Of a stretch of DNA of 64,000 nt, positions 26,466 to 37,274 are shown piece after piece. The notes below the pieces were generated by a model that worked only from the letters and a program-made list of their open reading frames with translations, made no database searches and had not been told where the DNA came from. The first letter of the stretch is position 1. Each line of letters starts with the position of its first letter. This stretch comes from Picochlorum sp. 'celeri' (Eukaryota > Chlorophyta > Trebouxiophyceae), in the NCBI GenBank assembly GCA_010909725.1, contig JAACMV010000011.1, forward strand, positions 434,001 to 498,000. Direction: 5' to 3'. Made by a program: the position numbers and the translations under genes.

Positions 26466-28172
26466 ATGGATGTACATCGACAATCAATTCGGCATGTGTC
26501 GATGGCCCACCTGTCGAACGAACGGTCAATATGTTCAAAGAGTCCTATATTTGCTCGGAAATATGTGAGAGATACTGATAGAGGTTTTCATAATGAGGTG
26601 TGCCTGGGCGATCGACGTGAGAATGCTTGGAAAGGCAAGTCTGTGTTGGCTGTACAGAGTGTCAGTGGCTGTCGCAGTCATGATGATGGCGACCCTGAGT
26701 CGTATTTTGATTCTTCGGATGTATTGCATAGTGTGATGGATGAGAGTGGGACTCAACGCCAAAAGAGTGCGGTAGTTGGGTGGGTTGCGTTTGTCGTCTC
26801 TCTAGGCACAGTTGGGGTCCCAGCTGCAAGGGGCAACGAATGGTATCCGAGGCGTCATAGCCGTAGGATGAAATCTCAAAGTAGTCTTGATGCCCTTTTG
26901 TTGAAGAATGATCGAAGAAAGAAGAGACAGAGAGAGCGGGAGAAGAAACTGGCACAGCAAAAGGAAGAGGAGGAGTTGCGGTTGAAGATCAATGAGGCTC
27001 GGTCTGAAGATGCTCTTGTTGCACATGTGAAAAAGGCCATGTCAAATGTATTTGGAGGAAATCAAGGTCATAAAAGGGCAGTGCATTCTGTTGGTGTGTC
27101 TGCAAGACCTCCCCCTTCAGCGTATTATGGACATGCTATTCGCCAGAGGGATTCTCCAGTGTCTGCTGGTATGCTGCTGGTATGGGGTATGGTGGGACTT
27201 GGTATTTTTGTCGTGTTAAAAAATAAGTTTGGATGGACGTTTCCGTTTGGTGGAATGGGACGGGGTACCCAGAAGAGTGGGAGATGGGTTCGTGATAGAT
27301 CACTTGGAGGGAAAATGGTGTTTATTGAGGACTCGCCTTCGTCCTCGCGAAGAACTCAGCCTCGGCCGTTGTGGGAAGATTTGCCTGGTGATGAGGATGA
27401 TATCAAGGTTGGTGCGCTTCCTGGGTATGGTTCGGATGACATAGCTGAAGAACAGCAGCAGAGTGCAAACAAAACACCCCTATGGTATGCCCCTCCATCT
27501 GGTGCGACATATGTGAGTGCGAGTAGAAGAGAAGAGTTACAGAAACAAGCAAATTCGTTGGTGAGACAGCTACAGAATCAGAAAATTGAGTCTGGATTGG
27601 ATTATTCACTCTCAGAGCTTGTGTCGTTGCGGTTGACGTGTCATAAAAGTGGTGGTCTCACGGTGACGCCGTCTACCCAGAGTGGACGGGATTCCATGTT
27701 GCGTATGGCAGTGAAACACTCTCTGTCGAACCCTAGTTCCTCGTTGGGAGGGTACGAGCCTGCGAGATTTGTGAGTGGTATTGCGAGTGATCTCGGAGTG
27801 CCGCAGGAGAGGGCAATAACCATTGTGCATGCGGAAATTGCGTCCTTGTGTAGAAATGCGTTAATTGACGCAGAAGCGGCATTTAGGTCTCAAGATGAGC
27901 CTCTCTTATCTAGGTCGTTGTCAAAGGTGATTCATGCACTGCAGAATTTCCCCATTCCAGTGGGTTCTGCAGAAATGGACCTGGTTGGAAGATCTGTGAT
28001 GCAGTCGACATCGCTTGAATTCAGGAAGGCAGTCTTCTTTTCTGCAGGGTCAATAGACATGTCCATTGCGCCAATCATTGCAGAGGCTGTAGGGTTTGAT
28101 CCAGACTTGGTCATGCCCCAGCTGTTGATGGAGATGCAGAGCCGACAACAGGCTCAAAAGGGTGAGGAATGA
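26466..28172 (+). CDS. Plastid membrane protein of unknown function
   Basis: 568 residues. The basic, Ser/His-rich N-terminus could be a transit peptide. A hydrophobic stretch near 102-122 ends in VPAARGNEW, which resembles a thylakoid-type processing site. After a Lys/Arg/Glu coiled coil (150-190) a second hydrophobic helix lies near 236-252. The C-terminal half begins with PLWYAPPSGATYVSASRREELQKQANSLV and continues with a folded-looking domain of about 190 residues. I recall plant plastid proteins of unknown function with a similar middle segment but cannot name the family with confidence. Single exon. Confidence 0.6.
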   Translation: MDVHRQSIRHVSMAHLSNERSICSKSPIFARKYVRDTDRGFHNEVCLGDRRENAWKGKSVLAVQSVSGCRSHDDGDPESYFDSSDVLHSVMDESGTQRQKSAVVGWVAFVVSLGTVGVPAARGNEWYPRRHSRRMKSQSSLDALLLKNDRRKKRQREREKKLAQQKEEEELRLKINEARSEDALVAHVKKAMSNVFGGNQGHKRAVHSVGVSARPPPSAYYGHAIRQRDSPVSAGMLLVWGMVGLGIFVVLKNKFGWTFPFGGMGRGTQKSGRWVRDRSLGGKMVFIEDSPSSSRRTQPRPLWEDLPGDEDDIKVGALPGYGSDDIAEEQQQSANKTPLWYAPPSGATYVSASRREELQKQANSLVRQLQNQKIESGLDYSLSELVSLRLTCHKSGGLTVTPSTQSGRDSMLRMAVKHSLSNPSSSLGGYEPARFVSGIASDLGVPQERAITIVHAEIASLCRNALIDAEAAFRSQDEPLLSRSLSKVIHALQNFPIPVGSAEMDLVGRSVMQSTSLEFRKAVFFSAGSIDMSIAPIIAEAVGFDPDLVMPQLLMEMQSRQQAQKGEE

Positions 28173-28188
28173 TTCTTCTTACACGGGT

Positions 28189-31100
28189 TCAGGGCATTTT
28201 ATTTTGAATCTGACGATGTAAGAAACACAAATACTCAACATACGACATTCCTGATAACAAATGCCTATCTTCAATGAGGGCAGTTTGGAACAACGTCTCA
28301 TGGGGGTGGCCTTTGGCAACAAACCTCATATGCATGTAACTCCGTCGCAATCTTCTCATATTTGCAATCATGCGTCTCGTCAGATCTGATAAAGGATTAT
28401 TCTGGTTGGGGAAGTCTGCAAAGCTGGATGCATCAATGGCCTCGAGAGATGATGTACCGAGGACTGCATCCATGGTGTTTGGAGCCACATCCCGGCCTAC
28501 CAATACAAAGAGATCGAATCCATTCTCCAGAACGTAGATGCTATCTGAGGAGAGCTTTTCGGCAGAAAGAGGTAGGCGCTCAGGCATCGGGACGTCATTC
28601 TCGCCAGCAAGTTCCACTGGCACTCTTACAAATCGTGGGTGGACAGCTGGGAGCAGGCGGTCAATTGGCAGTGATAACAATCTCGACATCCACACTGCCC
28701 GTGCATCCGCTCGAGAGTCTGTTCTAAAACATGGTAATTTCATCAAACCCAAACAGAAGAGTGGGAGAAGCTTCAATGATTCTGGCAAGATGAGTTGCCC
28801 TGACGATGAAGATGATGCACACTGCACAAGTATCATTAATCAGTCACTGGATGAGGCAAATTATGGCAATGCATAATAACATACATGTTTTCTATACGCT
28901 AAAAGAGTTCCTATGGCAGACTTGTGAATGATGTCTTTGCTAAACGAAAGGCTCTTCCCTGGAATTCCCATGGACACTTTCCGAGCAAGGTAACTCAAAT
29001 AAACCTCCAAATCCGCACCCCGGAAAACAGAGCCAAGGGATCGAGTCACAGGCAGAGCCAACGAGTGTACTCTCACTCTTCGCTGTCCAAAAGTCGTGGA
29101 ATACAATACTGCAAACTGGAAAAATGCCTGTGAACCTTCTTTTAGACGCTCTTCATGCACAATCTTCAAGCAGAGAGTTGAATCAGATGTAATGGCTGGA
29201 AACTGAAGATCTGTTTGACCAGCCCTATGGAACGAACCCAATGTCTCATCCACTGCCAAGCCTGAAGAAACACGCATCCTTCCAACCGCCTCAAAGCCTA
29301 TTGGGCGAGTCAAATTCCATCGGAGATCGTCAAAGAACCTGGCAGAGTCTGCAATGCACGAGAATGGACTATACCGGTACACGCTTCCACTTGTCCCGGA
29401 TGATAACAGCGACATAGTGGCAAGATCAATGTACGACTTTGACAATGCAAACACGTCAATAGAAACTTGATGCTGCGCAGCTTGCTTTGCAATATCTGAA
29501 TACTGCTTTCCATTCCCAACAGGAGTCATGATATCCAAAGCATCCTTCTCAGATGGAGGTTTTCCCGCCTCTCGAGGTCTCAGTGACAATGCACCTTTGT
29601 GTGGCAAGGAGCAGATGAAAGACACCAGCCTGCCACCTCCAACGACACGCAGTGCATCAATGCATGACTGGATTGCTGCCCCTCCAGCACTCTCTGCGGT
29701 CTTGGTGTCTTTATAAAGCTCTGGTATCCGGGCCAGCAATTGCTTCAGTTTATTTGAATGTCCTTCCAAAGGTACAAAGGCATTAGCACCAAGAGGACAA
29801 AATGGATCCTGGACATCACCCATCACAAACATTTTGGGATCTTCGCTCGCCGAGTGTAAATCATAAAATTGGACGGACGAGTCAAATGTCACAATTGCAA
29901 TCCTAGCCCGTTCTTTGCCGGCAACAGAATCTATCAGCGACGACAGGGCAGAGCACACAGTTGCTGTGACACCTGTGGCCACAGAATCCAGCGTACAGTC
30001 AATCAAAAAGACATACGTAGGAAGCATGGGCTCTCTAATCTGGTACTTTCCACTTACTATATGTTCCACAGTACCAAATGAGAATTCAGGTTTGACATCT
30101 GCATCAACCCTTCTACCATTCATTCCTACTTGACCGACATGCTCTGATGGAACTTGCGTCTGTGACCCACAGAAACAGCACGTCATTTTTGTGCCATTTG
30201 AACTAAATTTCATGAAAGGACACGCATATGCATTGCAGTTTGAGCATCGAAAGGGTCCATCTAATGTGCTGTCTATCAAGGGTATTGCAGAATCCCCTTT
30301 TCCTTGTAATGCAAGAGGCTGAACAGCAACAACAAACGGCACAGAAGATGACTTGACTAGATCATTTCCTTGAGGAACTGAGTTCATTGAGCTTCTCATA
30401 AACCGTGGCCCAGCATTGCCAGTATCCCGTACGGCAATAGGCACCTCTGTACTGGGAGGAACACTATGCATCCCATCCTTCATGGTCTCAAACACTTGTG
30501 TCGGCAATATCTTACTCGGTGGTCGAGGCATTTGATTCGGATCTATGCTTTTACTCTGCTGTGTAGGTGCTGGCTTACTGGGAGATGTCACTGAAAATGG
30601 AGGAGGGGCAATCATGCTGTTCATACTTGGCTGTGCTGCATTTCCAGTTGGTGGTGGTGGTTGTTGAAACGGCGCTGTATTTCCACTTGGTGGTGGTGGT
30701 GGTGGTTGAAACTGTGCTGAACTGCCAATTGGCGGAGCTGGCTGTGGTCGAAACGCATTTCCCATTGGTGGAGGAGCCTGCATGGTACTCCCCATTCCTG
30801 CAGTAGTAGTAGTAGGAGGAGGAGGACCCTGTGCCTGCATTGTATTTCCAACTGCTGCTGATGCTGCACTCTGCCCAAATGGTGGCGCTGCCTGTCCCTG
30901 CCTCCCAGGATGAATACCGCCATACCCCTGCGGTCCCACTGCACTGCCTCCAAACCTATTCCCTGGACCCTGAGCACTCTGCCCTGGATTCATGTGGGCA
31001 CCACCATTCTGCTGCCCAGGAACTCCACCAAACGGAGGCGGTCCAACCCTTGTCTTGATTGGAGGCAGCCCATGCTGCTCCTGACCGCCTCCGCCAGGAG

Positions 31101-31191
31101 TCACACCAGCACCAGGTGGTCCTGCAAACTGTTGCTGCTGATAAGGAGCCCCAGGCTGCCCTCCGCTATGCATATATCCTTGTTGAGTCAT
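28189..31191 (-). CDS. SEC24: COPII coat subunit SEC24
   Basis: Two exons, 28885-31191 and 28189-28821, separated by a 63-nt intron (GTATGT to GTGCAG) in phase 0; 979 residues. The first 290 residues are Pro/Gln/Gly-rich. A zinc ribbon follows (FRCSNCNAYACPF, then CCFCGSQTQVP), next the trunk (YVFLIDCTLDSV and neighbouring strands), the beta-sandwich and the helical domain. The join restores the family motif at LLAYRKHCASSSSSGQLILPE. The C-terminus is the gelsolin-like domain, with NPLSDLTRRMIANMR. SEC24 selects cargo for ER export. The gene is head to head with RAB1, 355 bp between starts. Confidence 0.93.
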
Positions 31192-31546
31192 TCAAACATA
31201 AGAAAAACCGATGAACCACGCCGTAAAACGAGTTCGCGTGTCAACGAGTCAACGAACAATGAAATCAACTACCGCAGAGTCCGTTGGTACGCAGAATTCT
31301 GCAAGCATACCAGGTCCAGACTCGGGTGCTCTGTACTACAAGAGCAATACGAACCAAATAAATGTACTCAATCAGGAGGCATCCATGCTCATGAGATGTA
31401 AGACCAGCGTCCCATAATATATCTATTTACGGACATTTCCCCGCGGTCGGTGAAATCGCCTCATACAGTCTTGTAACCGTCACTCTGTTCCATACAAATT
31501 TCATAGTATATGCATCTATTGTTTTCTCTGTAAAGAAATCAACAGA
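31192..31546. promoter_or_regulatory. Bidirectional promoter region between SEC24 and RAB1
   Basis: 355 bp separate the two divergent start codons. A CCCCGCGGTCGG block near 31440-31452 is the main GC-rich feature in otherwise AT-leaning sequence. No gene or RNA was recognised in it. Confidence 0.5.
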
Positions 31547-32406
31547 ATGTCAAACCCAGAGTATGATTATCTGTTCAAGGTGCGTGATCATTGTCGTTGG
31601 TGTTACTGTCAGCCTCTCCATGCCTTGGCAGGGCAAGAAATCTTGTTTTAGAATCCGTATTTGCAACCATGTGTACCATATGGGGGTATAGTGTGGGCAG
31701 AGAGTAGGAATGAGACGTGTTTCGCTCGACTGTTCATGTTTGGGATTCTGATCCGACCGCAAGGGCGGATGTGTGGGGTTTTTATTCGCATGGCACATAC
31801 TATGACATTTGAATGATTGTGCAGCTTTTACTTATCGGGGATTCAGGGGTAGGAAAGTCGTGTTTGCTGCTTCGGTTTGCAGATGACACCTACACAGAGA
31901 GTTACATTTCAACGATAGGGGTGGATTTCAAGATTCGCACTGTAGAATTGGACTCTAAAGTGATCAAATTGCAGATCTGGGATACAGCTGGGCAGGAGCG
32001 ATTTAGAACCATCACGTCCAGTTATTACAGAGGGGCACATGGCATTATTGTCACGTTTGATGTGACTGACCAGGAGAGTTTTAATAATGTGAAGCAGTGG
32101 CTGAATGAGATTGATAGATATGCGAATGAAAATGTGAACAAGTTGTTGGTGGGAAACAAGTGTGATTTGGAGGATAAGAGGGTTGTTGATCAGGCGACTG
32201 CAAAGGCATTTGCCGAGGAGATTGGAATTCCGTATATCGAGACGTCTGCGAAGAATGCGACGAATGTCGAAGAGGCTTTTATGACCATGGCTGGGGAGAT
32301 TAAAAACAGGATGGCAAAGGAGCCTGCATTGGCAAATGCGCCAGGAAGTACAATTCGGCCAGGGGAAGGCAAGTCTATTGCAGACCAAAAGTCAAGCTGT
32401 TGCTGA
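31547..32406 (+). CDS. RAB1: RAB1-type small GTPase
   Basis: Exon 1 is only 33 nt (31547-31579, [11 protein letters not shown]) and exon 2 is 31825-32406; the 245-nt intron has GTGCGT and GTGCAG ends. The joined product is 204 residues, normal for Rab1. Motifs: GDSGVGKS (16-23), effector region [28 protein letters not shown] near 122, ETSAK near 150 and a C-terminal CC for double prenylation. The match is to Rab1/RABD, which tethers ER-derived vesicles at the Golgi. An unspliced reading from the ATG at 31813 would lose the conserved start. TGTAA at 32453-32457 is a likely poly(A) signal. Confidence 0.96.
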
Positions 32407-32464
32407 TCAGGGTCTCTCTTGTATGCATGTTTTGAAGTATATATAAATCTAGTGTAATGACGTA

Positions 32465-33448
32465 TCACTGTGTTTTCTTCTTTGGATTCTTGTACATGAT
32501 GATTTGCATGACAACAATGCCATTCATCACCATGGCTGCATACAAGGAAGCAAGGAATCATGTGTGTTAGTACCAGGACCGACTCTATTCTATATGACTC
32601 AAACCACAACAATAAAAAAAATCACGTACACATGATGACACCGCGAAGCATGGCTGCCCCACCCTGTTCCTGAAGTGTGGTGAACACTCGTGCCATGGTT
32701 CCCAAAAAGTTCATCAAGTAGGTGATGAAACTCAACTGCCCTGTACTCTTTGATCTATAATTCTGAGTAATCTGTGGTATCCTTGATACCAACAAGATGA
32801 TGGAGTTGAGGTCAAAGAGCTTGTTGAGCAGTTCTGCTGTGAGATGACCTCCCTGTGCAGCAGCAAGCCAGGTCATGAGGCCTACGAGAACAACCACCCT
32901 TCTACCGAGTGACCTCTTTTGATATTTATAGATGAGGAATAATAGTGCAATGTTTTGCAGCCCAATAGCCTACAGAAATATGATGGCGATGACATCTCGA
33001 AACATGTGTGACTGTACGTCAGTCAACCGTTTTGAACAACACCAGGTCGCTGCCCATCACATATATATACTACACACAACGTACCACACTCTCTCCGAAT
33101 GCATTGAAAGAAAGCTTGTGAACAAAACCGTATGTTGCCGCCACTGTTGCACAGAATGTTTCTATTTCAAACGAGGTTGGATTGAGTCCTTGAGCACTGC
33201 TTGAAGAAACAAGTTTGACAATTTGAGGCACTTTGACAAGGCATGATCCTGCCACAATCCCTAATCCAAGCCCCTATAGATACATAAGTGATGATTTAAT
33301 GGCACTGTACTGACGGAACGTGTCCATATCGATCAGACGTGCGTACCTCGCTGATTATGCTCTTGACGAGATCAGTTGGAGGCACATGTCCTCGCAATAC
33401 GTGCTGTAATGCTATAGACAGCAGTGTAATTATTCTTATTTCCACCAT
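32465..33448 (-). CDS. MPDU1: MPDU1-like PQ-loop protein (dolichol-phosphate-mannose utilisation)
   Basis: Four exons: 33347-33448, 33085-33273, 32630-32969 and 32465-32535; introns of 73, 115 and 94 nt; 233 residues. Two PQ-loop repeats are visible, KVPQIVKLVSSSSAQGLNPTS in exon 2 and SRIPQITQNYRSKSTGQLS in exon 3, embedded in about seven hydrophobic helices. This is the layout of MPDU1/SL15, needed for use of mannose-P-dolichol and glucose-P-dolichol in the ER lumen. The C-terminus ends KNPKKKTQ, a basic tail with an ER-retrieval-like Lys pair. It is tail to tail with RAB1, 58 bp apart. Confidence 0.9.
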
Positions 33449-34379
33449 GGTGATATATATTTTCGCACTATAATTGCATCAAGGACGCTGGTGTTGTTGG
33501 ACGACTATTCGTAGGACAAGAAGAGGCATTGACTGACTGCCTCCCTCGTTTGCATCGAAAGAATCTGTCCGATCTGTCTGATCAGCATATACTGGACCAC
33601 ATCTAGATGTCTATGCTCCATGAGAATGGTTGCTTTGGCGTTTGATGCACTAATTGGCAGTCAGATTCCTTGCTAGATGGGAACCCATACTCACTCACTC
33701 ACTCACCCTAAGTTTGTGTTTGCCTTCTTCTTCAAAGTTGCAGATTTCTTTTCACATCGCATCGTTGCTGCATTTTCTTGATGGGGTGAGAATACACGCG
33801 TGTGTCAATGTGCATTCCCAGATCTTTGGCAATGTGCAGCCTTTCGTATCTGTTTGGAAATCATCTGGAGACAAGCAACAAACATGGAAGAGAACTGCTA
33901 CTACTAGATCTTCCAGATGCGCCTCTCATGGTTGGCCATCACGAAGAAATGATTATTATACAGATGTGTGTCTCAAGAGAGCCTTCGAGAGCAAAGTCCA
34001 GCGTAAGAGACTACTGCTAAAGCTTGCCTGCAGGCAACCAGCTGGTGTACGTCATCATCATGGATCGTGGCCCTAGGAGAGAGGGGGCGTAAGCGCCAAC
34101 AATGCTGAGATCCCTTGTCATGGAATCTTTGCACGCCTTGTGTCCAAAAAGTTCAGTGGATTTTTTAAATGAATTTTGATAGCGTACAAAAGATATAATC
34201 TTGTGTTCAATGCGCATGTGAATCGAGGCACACGTGACGTACAACACGGGGCTATCTTTTGAACTCTCTGTAGGTCGAGCAGGAATTATACACGGTTACT
34301 ACTTCTCAGGGTACAGTTTTCTTACTTTAAAAATACTTTTATATTGATAGGAATAGATGCAGACAAAGTTTGAGGTGGA
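33449..34379. other. 930-bp stretch without a confident gene
   Basis: It holds the MPDU1 promoter and the promoter of the coiled-coil protein. A perfect palindrome ACATCTAGATGT lies at 33599-33610. Two short plus-strand blocks look coding: one near 33500-33602 (containing GRLFVGQEEALTDCLPRL) and one at 33802-34020 (containing GRELLLLDLPDAPLMVGHH). I could not link them with consensus splice sites into a gene model, so they are left unannotated. Confidence 0.35.
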
Positions 34380-35336
34380 ATGGTGAGGTGGCTGCTGTTC
34401 CTGACAAGTGTCTTATTCTTGGCATCTTGCGCGATACCCGTCATAGGGATTGATGATTCTTCACTGACGTCAGCAAAGGATTCTGTTGCTGAAATATCCG
34501 ATACAGCAACGCGGGAATTGCAGCAGCGAGGTCGTGTTAGAGGGAGACAGAGGAAGATGGACGAAGATGAAGAACTAAGGCAAGAAATCGAGCAAGCACT
34601 TCGTGCACAGGAGGCGGAAAAGGCGCATCGAGAGATGGAAGAGAGGCATATGAGAGAGGTCGAAGAAAAGCATAAACAGGAGCTGGAAGCGCGGCGGAAA
34701 AGGGATATGGAAGTGGAAGCAAGAAGAAAAAGACAGGAGGAATTAAAAAGAAGACTAGAGGAGGAGATTAATAGAAGAGTAGAGGAGGAACTACAAAGAA
34801 GACTGGGAGAGGAGGAAAGGCAAAAGAGGGAAGAGGAGGAAAGACAAAGGAGGGAGGAGGAGGAGCGTCGACAGAAGGAAGAAGAGGAGAAGAAAAAGAG
34901 AGAAGAGGAGGAGCGCCGAAAAAAGGAGGAAGAAGAGAAGAAGAAAAAGGAAGAGGAAGAAGAAGAACTGAATTTCCAACACATTTTGGATACTAAAATC
35001 ATCCCAGAATTAAAGCAGAGGTGCAGTACATTCCCAAAATGGACTTCAGCACAAGTTGAACGATGCCTGAGCTTTGCTGAGGATGGCATAGAGTACGATC
35101 CCCTCATTTTTGATTTAGACGATGACGATTTTTCCTTCACCATGAATCCAGTTGGAAACGCAATGGACCATGACGGGAGCACAATGCAAACCATTGTGCT
35201 CAAGGTGATGTTTGTTGTGACCCTGATTGTGGCATACCTGAGGCATGTCAACTGGTTCAGGAAGAGCCAGATGTGGAATTTGGCCATTCTGAAGATTCGG
35301 ACAATTATAAATTCCAAGCATCGGCATGTAGGATAG
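34380..35336 (+). CDS. Signal-peptide protein with a long charged single helix and C-terminal membrane segment
   Basis: 318 residues. A signal peptide occupies about residues 1-23. Residues about 57-205 are almost only Glu, Arg, Lys and Gln with few hydrophobics; the alternating blocks of EEE and RRR/KKK three to four residues apart suggest a stable single alpha-helix rather than a classical coiled coil. A short folded region with two Cys (about 207-245) and a membrane helix near 280-296 (IVLKVMFVVTLIVAYL) complete it. Topology would put the helix in the ER lumen or outside the cell. No family was recognised. TGTAA at 35488. Confidence 0.7.
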   Translation: MVRWLLFLTSVLFLASCAIPVIGIDDSSLTSAKDSVAEISDTATRELQQRGRVRGRQRKMDEDEELRQEIEQALRAQEAEKAHREMEERHMREVEEKHKQELEARRKRDMEVEARRKRQEELKRRLEEEINRRVEEELQRRLGEEERQKREEEERQRREEEERRQKEEEEKKKREEEERRKKEEEEKKKKEEEEEELNFQHILDTKIIPELKQRCSTFPKWTSAQVERCLSFAEDGIEYDPLIFDLDDDDFSFTMNPVGNAMDHDGSTMQTIVLKVMFVVTLIVAYLRHVNWFRKSQMWNLAILKIRTIINSKHRHVG

Positions 35337-35695
35337 TAACTATTAATGTCGGCAAAGATCTTGTGCCTTTGTGATATACCATAGATGGTTGCTGTGGCAC
35401 ACACATCCTTGTCTCTGATACAAACATGACAAAGTATTCCTGTACATATATATACATTTCGTTGTTCATATTGCTTATATATCTGTTTGTAAAGTTATTC
35501 ATGTATAGAAGTGACTTGAGAATACAAGAAGTATCACTATCAATTGCAATTGCAAGTCATTGACTGATTTCATATTCATGGAGATCTGTACAGATCTGTA
35601 CTAGCCTAGTGCAAGTAGTAAATGTGGCGAATGGCAATTGTGACATACAAAACCCTTGCATAGATTAGATCAGGTATCAATTTTAAATCAATTTA
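35337..35695. promoter_or_regulatory. Intergenic region with an AGATCT palindrome upstream of the acyl-CoA oxidase
   Basis: The first part is the 3' region of the coiled-coil gene. AGATCTGTACAGATCT at 35582-35597 is a perfect 16-bp palindrome 99 bp before the ATG at 35696; an imperfect inverted repeat (GTACTAGCCTAGTGC) follows. Confidence 0.5.
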
Positions 35696-37240
35696 ATGGC
35701 AATGGAGGGTGAAAAAAACACCAGAAGAGTTGCGGTGCTCGATCGACACTTACGTGTCGATTCGAGTTCAAGGGAGCAAAACTCCGAAAGCGACCAATTT
35801 CATCAGAATACAACATCGTCCATGCCATTATTCCGAACTCCAGAATTCTCATTCGCTGATTCGATGAAAAAGTTTCCCAAATCAGCAAGCAACGCGTTAG
35901 ATTACGAATCCTTGCTCGGCAGGGAAGAGAAGGAGATTATTGCTCGTGTGAGGAGGTTTTCAGAGGAGCACGTGGCTCCTGTGATATCTGACTACTGGGA
36001 AAAAGCTGAGTTTCCGTTTCCACTGCTTGGTAAATTTGCAGAACTTGGGATTGGTGGGGGCTGTTTACCAAGAGAGTATGGCTGCCAAGGATTGAGCCTT
36101 TTGAGCTGTGCCATGGCTGTTGTGGAGCTTGCTCGGGTGGATGGAAGCATGAGTACATTTTTCTTGGTGCATTCATTCCTAGCGGCATTGACCATTGGGA
36201 TGCTGGGTTCCGAAGAGCAGAAGAGGGAGTTATTGCCAGATATGGCAACATTTGCAAAAGTGGGCTGCTGGGCGTTGACAGAGCCGTCGCATGGTAGTGA
36301 TGCGTCTCACCTTTTATCAACTGCAAGAAAAGTGTCGGGTGGATGGGTTTTAAATGGAAGGAAGCGATGGATCGGAAATGGAACATTTGCTGATATTGTT
36401 GTTGTCTTTGCCCGTAATGAAGATACAAAGGATATCAATGCCTTTCTGGTGAGAAGAGGAAATCCAGGACTCAAGACGACCAAGATTGAGAATAAAATTG
36501 CGCTTCGGTGTGTTCAAAATGCTGATATCGAGCTCACTGATGCTTTTGTTCCAGAGAGTGATCGTTTGTCTGGTTTGAATTCCTTCAAGGATGTCAACAA
36601 GGTATGAATGCTACACGGGTTGGACCCTTGACACTATATACCAAACATTCTCGCATATATTTTGAAACGATGGCGGTGTGTGTGATTCTATGTAGGTGTT
36701 AGCAGTGAGCAGAATCATGGTTGCATGGCAGCCAGTTGGCCTGGCAGTGGGTGTGTATGACATGTACGTGATGCATCTGAGGCATACATATTGCATTCTC
36801 AGTGACGTACGAAATATTATTATGCTCAAAACATTTTTTTCTGTAGGTGTGTTCGGTATACAAAACAGAGATCTCAGTTTGAAACCCCAATAGCAGCATT
36901 TCAGTTGATTCAGGAAAAGATGCAGCGGATCTTGTCGACAACATCTGCCATGTGGCTTATGGCGTGGAGGGTGACACAGCTTGCTGAAAAGGGTGTGATG
37001 ACACATGAACAAGCGTCTCTCGTAAAAGCCTGGACCACACGTCAGGGAAGGGAGGTTGTGAGCTTGGGTCGAGAAATTCTTGGAGGGAACGGGATCCTAT
37101 CAGACTTTTTGGTTGCCAAAGCATTCTGTGATTGCGAAGCATATTACTCATACGAAGGGACCTATGAAGTGAATTCATTAGTCGTTGGACGAGGGATCAC
37201 GGGCATATCTGCCATCCGTCCAAAACAACAAACCAGGTGA
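35696..37240 (+). CDS. ACX4: Short-chain acyl-CoA oxidase (ACX4-like)
   Basis: Three exons: 35696-36601, 36696-36763 and 36847-37240; introns 94 nt and 83 nt; 455 residues. It follows plant ACX4 along its length: VAPVISDYWEKAEFPF, CWALTEPSHGSDAS (FAD/substrate loop), RKRWIGNGTFADI, VLAVSRIMVAWQPVG, LGGNGILSDFLVAKAFCD and YEGTYEVNSLVVGR, with the catalytic Glu in the last block. The family removes the first hydrogens in peroxisomal beta-oxidation and passes electrons to oxygen. Plant ACX4 ends in SRL; this one ends QQTR. Instead, residues 11-19 (RVAVLDRHL) fit the PTS2 pattern R-V-x5-H-L. An AT-rich hairpin-like repeat within the first coding codons (35738-35766) leaves some doubt about the start. 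Confidence 0.92.
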
Positions 37241-37274
37241 TTTGTCTTCTTACCTCATCAACACCATTATTATT

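Noticed and set aside
31813..31824. ATG at 31813 as the RAB1 start
   Set aside because: It lies in the intron; the 33-nt first exon at 31547 restores the conserved Rab1 N-terminus.
34322..35404. 360-codon open frame on the minus strand, Ser/Phe/Leu-rich
   Set aside because: It is the mirror of the Glu/Lys/Arg-rich helix coded on the plus strand; no domain and implausible composition.
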